DNA of 64,000 nucleotides, from positions 434,001-498,000 of the forward strand of contig NW_026251401.1 of assembly GCF_025118155.1 (NCBI RefSeq). The letters are read 5' to 3'. Every line of letters starts with the position of its first letter. Position 1 is the stretch's first letter. Positions 61,090 through 64,000 of this stretch are shown one piece after another. The translations under genes were made by a program, and so were the position numbers. Source of the DNA: Cokeromyces recurvatus. Taxonomy: Eukaryota > Mucoromycota > Mucoromycetes > Mucorales > Mucoraceae. The notes beneath the pieces are model-generated. The model did not search any database. It worked only from the letters and a program-made list of their open reading frames with translations, and was not told the DNA's origin.

Positions 61090-62096
61090 AATAGTTTTTT
61101 TTTTTTACCCCGTGAAGGAGAAGAGATAAAGATAAAGATTCTTATTTAAAAACAAAAAGGATCAGATTTAATATTAACTATTTCTTCTTCGCTTAATAAA
61201 AAATAAAAAAATAAAAATAAAAAAATAAATAAATAATTTAAATAATCAATATCTGTTTAAGGAGAAAAGAAGCAAGTTAAGGGAGGGGGTAAAAAAAAAA
61301 AAATTAAAACTTAATTAACGGAGTTTGAATTATTTTTATATATGATTAAGAATTTTATTTATAAAACAATATGACCAATAAGCAGGTAGTTTATTGAAGA
61401 ATTTCTTTGAAATGTGTAAAAGGGATATGTATTTGAAAACATGTAATAAGATCGTATATGACACGTTATATTACATAATCAAGCAACAATGGACGAATGG
61501 TGTCTAAATACGGTCCTATTTTTGATTAGCCTTTGTTAACAGTAAAATATAATTCTCTATCAATACAGAATGGGGTTTATCGACTTTATTTAGAATGTTT
61601 TGATCCAGTCATTTTATTCCGAACGAGATGGCTTACACTCTTGCACATCAAACCTCTGGAGGGTTTGTAAAGTCTTTAAGAACAGTTGAAATATGCATGT
61701 ACCTTTAATTACAAATTCCTTTGCTAATATCCATTATTTAAATTACATATAATATAATTTTTCTAATGCTTCCTTCTAGGTATAAATATATTATCCTAAA
61801 AGAAGATGTACATAGATAGTGTAGCATATGTTCATTTCAACTACTCTGGCATCTTTTGTCAATAATCGTAATAAAGATGTTTAATAGAAATGTTCAATGT
61901 TGAAAACTTTAAAATTATTTTAATATAATTCATTCTATCGTATAACCCATTCTATAAACTTGTTTTCTATTTGGCCTAATTATGTTGATAATTATCTGCC
62001 TACTTTGTTTCTATTTATGTTATTGCTAATTTCAATGACACGCTTTCTTTTACATGCTTACAGTTTAATATAAACTTATGCTGAGTTTTAATAAAG
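61090..62096. other. Intergenic region upstream of the C2H2 factor
   Basis: AT-rich; a purine-rich leader near 61105-61300. No gene is supported. A 21-bp motif at about 61612 resembles one at 46598 (see findings). Confidence 0.5.
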
Positions 62097-62916
62097 ATGA
62101 CTTACGATTAAATTCCGAGCTTTATTATTTTGATTTTAAATTTTTTGGCAATGAGCATGAAGCGACGAAATAAATGCGCAATATTGCCAGAGCCAGTTAT
62201 AGAGGGGAAATAAGAATAAAAACCTTCCTACAGGACAAGAAGGAAAAAGAAAAGAGCATTATTCTGGAATTAAGAGAAAATATAAGGAGGATAAAGCGAA
62301 AAAAAGTGAAAAGAAACAATTTAAATACAAACCAGACCAAAGTAACCAGGAAGACATACACATTATTACTTGGACAACCAATTCAACAGCTTGAGTTCAG
62401 GATCGTTAGGAGCAGGAGGAAATTCATCATGGAAGTAGTAATCAAGTTCATGTAGAATTGTACAAAGAATAGGCCATAAAGTATACCAGCCCGTACAATC
62501 AGAAGGACGACGAGGTTTATGTAGTGGGAGCAAGTTGAGGAGGAACAAGATGGGATCTTCGACTGAAGTAGGCATGTAGAGATGATGATGTACATCCTTT
62601 AGGTTTACCACCAGGTAACCCAGCCAAGTCTTCATCGGAGCACTCGGCTACGTTCTGAGGCAGTCATTGGTAAGCAAAGGATGGGATCCAATTCAAGAGT
62701 AGGGCGTGAAGAAGACAATAGGATGGAGTTAGTGTCTTTACGAAGGGTTTGAAATTGATCATCTAGAAACTTAGCACGAAGAGTGTAGAATTGCTTTTGG
62801 TCGAGCGTTAAGATAATCAGTGAGCATAGGTGTTTCCACGTTGTAGTTTGAGTCAATTTATACCAGTGGGAATGACTATTTGGAAGCTGAACATGAGGCA
62901 AAAGATGGGAACTCAT
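62097..62916 (-). mobile_element. Decayed 3' end of a LINE-type retrotransposon (copy B)
   Basis: On the minus strand, from 62916 downwards, the sequence matches the C-terminal part of copy A: LELDPILCLPMTASERSRVL lines up with LIVDPILTIPMTRRQRFRCV of copy A. Right after this the Trp codon has become a stop. A one-base insertion then shifts the frame, and about 55 bp holding the Cys/His motif are missing. The frame resumes with MPTSVEDPILFLLNLLPLHK and ends at 62366. The 3' end at 62097 is set by a 15-nt terminal motif shared with copy A. The copy is broken and cannot be expressed as one protein. Confidence 0.7.
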
Positions 62917-64000
62917 GACTTACGATTAAGAAGAATTTTATTTAAAAAATTAAAAATGACCAATGAGCACATAGCATTTATATATGCTGTTTTGCCCTGG
63001 TCAGATCGCTATGGAAAAAAAGGAAAGAAAAACCCTTTTGGGATAAAAGGGAAAATGTTAAAGTATATGTATAAGTGATGATAATTAATTATCAGAAATT
63101 CGTTTTTGTATTGAAAGAAGATGATTGACAAAGGGTTCACCAAGATGGTCAGAGGGTTCAGGGATTTGGGAGTGAGCTAGATAGTCCATCTCAAATAGAA
63201 TTGCACATATAGAAGGCCAGCGTATGAGCCAGGCATCAATTGATTTTTTCACTTTCTTCGTATGGAATGTTGATGGTAATAGATTCAAGAGATAAGAGAG
63301 TGGATCTTCAATAGATTTGGGCATCTGAAGGCGGTTGTGCATATGTAAACAAGAAAAACTATGTGAGCGTGTGAAGAGTTCATTTGGATGGAAGGGGCAG
63401 GCTTGGGGTTTACCAAGAGGTAACCAACCAAGTCGCCATCGCACGCAACGAAACCGTTGTCTTCTTGTCATTGGTATCGTAAGAATAGGGTCGACAATCA
63501 GATTATTACGGCAATGGGATAAAAGTTTCGAATGTTTTTCTTGTAGTTTTGAGTGGTAGCTGTCAAGTAGGAATTGTCTTCGGTTCCTACTAAAATCCTT
63601 ATGAGACGTAGTGTTAAGATTTTCATTGCAAACTGATATCCATAGAGGAGATTTGGATAGTTGGGACCATTTTGATTTAGTTTGAGACTGTATGTATGGT
63701 AGCAATTTCGTCAATAATGCATCATTTGGTAAAAAGGAGGATCTAAAAAGAAATTGTGCTTGGAGTATTGAAATACGATCTTTCATGTTAGGTAAATTTG
63801 TTAGGTGTAATATTACTTTGGTTGAGGTGAAAGGTCGTCCACCGAAGATTTGACGCATACATTGATTTTGGCAGTTTTCTAGAGAGCGGATTTCTCGTAG
63901 GTTGAAGGTTGTGATTGCTAATCCATATTCTAATTGTGGTCGAACTATTTGGGCGTAAAAACGAGCTGAAAGAAGGTGGTCAAAGCCATTTTTATTTACA
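62917..64000 (-). mobile_element. 3' part of a LINE-type (non-LTR) retrotransposon, continuing past the window (copy A)
   Basis: Includes the coding region 63085-64000 and a 3' untranslated part down to about 62915, ending in the same 15-nt motif as copy B. It abuts copy B directly, so copy A has either inserted next to or into the older copy. Confidence 0.72.
63085..64000 (-). CDS. Reverse transcriptase C-terminal region, LINE-type, 5' end outside window
   Basis: The frame is open from the window edge (first whole codon at 63999) to the stop at 63085, about 304 residues. ARFYAQIVRPQLEYGLAITT and LENCQNQCMRQIFGGRPFTS are the end of the polymerase thumb region shared by LINE reverse transcriptases. 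A C-terminal domain follows with a Cys/His cluster (PQACPFHPNELFTRSHSF followed by SCLH) and PKSIEDPLSYLLNLLP. This tail region is of a kind seen in fungal non-LTR elements, and the Cys/His cluster may be a zinc knuckle. No stops or shifts occur in the visible part, so this copy may be recent. The catalytic FADD region lies outside the window. Clade not assigned. Confidence 0.8.
   Translation of the reverse strand, partial: VNKNGFDHLLSARFYAQIVRPQLEYGLAITTFNLREIRSLENCQNQCMRQIFGGRPFTSTKVILHLTNLPNMKDRISILQAQFLFRSSFLPNDALLTKLLPYIQSQTKSKWSQLSKSPLWISVCNENLNTTSHKDFSRNRRQFLLDSYHSKLQEKHSKLLSHCRNNLIVDPILTIPMTRRQRFRCVRWRLGWLPLGKPQACPFHPNELFTRSHSFSCLHMHNRLQMPKSIEDPLSYLLNLLPSTFHTKKVKKSIDAWLIRWPSICAILFEMDYLAHSQIPEPSDHLGEPFVNHLLSIQKRISDN

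Overview
This is a nuclear fungal window, most likely from a Mucoromycota species (Mucorales-type). The reasons are: AT-rich DNA full of long A/T homopolymers and microsatellites, compact multi-exon genes with introns mostly of 50-100 nt and GT-AG borders, fungal versions of housekeeping proteins, an RNF220-type E3 ligase, and LINE-type reverse-transcriptase remnants. All three stop codons are used in the standard way. All splice models were built by hand from reading frame, GT-AG borders and protein-family conservation. Every multi-exon model except the fragment at 55.5-56.0 kb closes in frame.

Layout. 0.4-7.4 kb: PEX11 (+), ribosomal protein L14 (+), a DUSP-type ubiquitin hydrolase (-). 8.7-16.7 kb: a UFD4/TRIP12-type HECT ligase (+) and a SET-MYND protein (-). 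17.9-22.2 kb: a secreted berberine-bridge-like flavoenzyme, a four-helix membrane protein and an HP1 protein with chromo and chromoshadow domains (all +). 22.9-27.6 kb: PEX13 (-), RACK1 (+), HIS1 (-). 28.4-31.4 kb: an ERT1-type Zn2Cys6 regulator (+) and a small secreted double-psi beta-barrel protein (-). 31.4-34.7 kb: a gene desert with an 81-nt A tract. 34.7-43.5 kb: a zinc-free MDR oxidoreductase (-), KHDC4 (-), UBA4 (+), fimbrin (+), TRM112 (-). 44.8-50.7 kb: RNF220 homologue (+), PCF11 (-), synaptobrevin (+). 53.0-61.1 kb: a TBC protein, a possible membrane-protein fragment, SOF1/DCAF13 and a Gln-rich C2H2 factor (all -). 62.1-64.0 kb: two tandem 3' ends of a LINE-type retrotransposon, one open to the window edge and one decayed.

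The genes do not form one pathway. Several share themes: peroxisomes (PEX11, PEX13), ubiquitin and Urm1 (USP, UFD4, RNF220, UBA4), tRNA/rRNA modification and ribosomes (UBA4, TRM112, SOF1, RPL14, RACK1), and RNA 3' end and splicing factors (PCF11, KHDC4). Gene pairs alternate between convergent pairs with short spacers (160-250 bp) and divergent pairs, one with only 224 bp between start codons. I found no tRNA, rRNA, CRISPR or prokaryote-type element. I saw no clearly new multi-gene system. The points most worth a second look are the 17-nt perfect inverted repeat in RACK1 intron 1, the shared 15-nt 3' terminus of the two LINE copies, the Gcn4-type palindrome upstream of HIS1, the very small first coding exons (including a start codon that appears to be split by an intron), and the TBC protein without the usual glutamine finger.
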